This document shows positions 5,474 through 5,557 of a stretch of 5,557 nt of DNA, piece after piece. Source of the DNA: Candidatus Dormiibacterota bacterium (GTDB taxonomy: Bacteria; Chloroflexota; Dormibacteria; UBA8260; Bog-877); contig PKXR01000042.1 in assembly GCA_003133485.1 (NCBI GenBank), positions 636 to 6,192 of the forward strand, in the 5' to 3' direction. The notes below the pieces were generated by a model. The model saw only the letters and a program-made list of their open reading frames with translations, made no database searches and was not told the origin of the DNA. Made by a program: the position numbers and the translations under genes. Each line of letters begins with the position of its first letter. Position 1 is the stretch's first letter.

Positions 5474-5557
5474 TCAGGCGGTCCGCCTCATCTGGCACCG
5501 ACCGTCCCCGACTTCGATCCCCTCTCGCGCCAGCAGCTCGGCTTGGCGCAACTCGTG
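5474..5557 (-). CDS. Possible C-terminal tail of a minus-strand gene (partial)
   Basis: The minus strand is open from the window edge for 27 codons to a TGA at 5476-5474. The peptide includes ELRQAELLAREGIEVGDGR, a plausible helix with strong G/C bias at third codon positions, followed by a basic end. If real, it is the end of a gene transcribed in the same direction as the pilin and 194 bases upstream of it. The piece is too short to name. A plus-strand frame over the same bases is also open, so the strand is not certain. Confidence 0.4.
   Translation of the reverse strand, partial: HELRQAELLAREGIEVGDGRCQMRRTA

Overview
The window is a GC-rich (about 60-65% G+C by eye) bacterial chromosome segment with high G/C at third codon positions. 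The best lineage clue is a minus-strand Flp-type pilin whose QGMVEYALI core resembles pilins common in Chloroflexota, Candidatus Dormibacterota and Actinomycetota. The broken sensor-like fragment also resembles proteins common in those groups. A soil-type bacterium from one of them fits, but the placement is an inference and not firm.

Layout. Bases 1-840 hold the C-terminal half of a DHA2-type (EmrB/QacA-like, 14-helix) MFS exporter whose start lies before the window. After 268 noncoding bases comes a complete 413-residue MFS transporter of the MFS_3 type (1109-2350). Next is a 307-residue GNAT acetyltransferase with an apparent tandem-domain layout (2509-3432), closed by a strong GC-rich hairpin. 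A 300-base intergenic region carries a 32-bp near-perfect inverted repeat, then a classical short-chain dehydrogenase/reductase (SDR, 3733-4431). At 4529-4906 is a short membrane ORF that matches only the N-terminal membrane part of a sensor-type protein and looks frameshifted and cut off. On the minus strand, converging on it, is a small Flp pilin (5076-5279) with an excellent ribosome binding site. The last 84 bases may hold the C-terminal tail of another minus-strand gene.

The plus-strand genes share direction, but gaps of 97 to 300 bases and hairpins between them argue for several short transcription units. Two exporters of different MFS subfamilies beside an acetyltransferase and an oxidoreductase are compatible with small-molecule export or modification, but no substrate can be read from the sequence. 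No insertion sequence, CRISPR array, tRNA or rRNA was seen. I found no convincing evidence of a new multi-gene system. The more interesting signals are the inverted repeats, two likely frameshifts and the pilin leader region.
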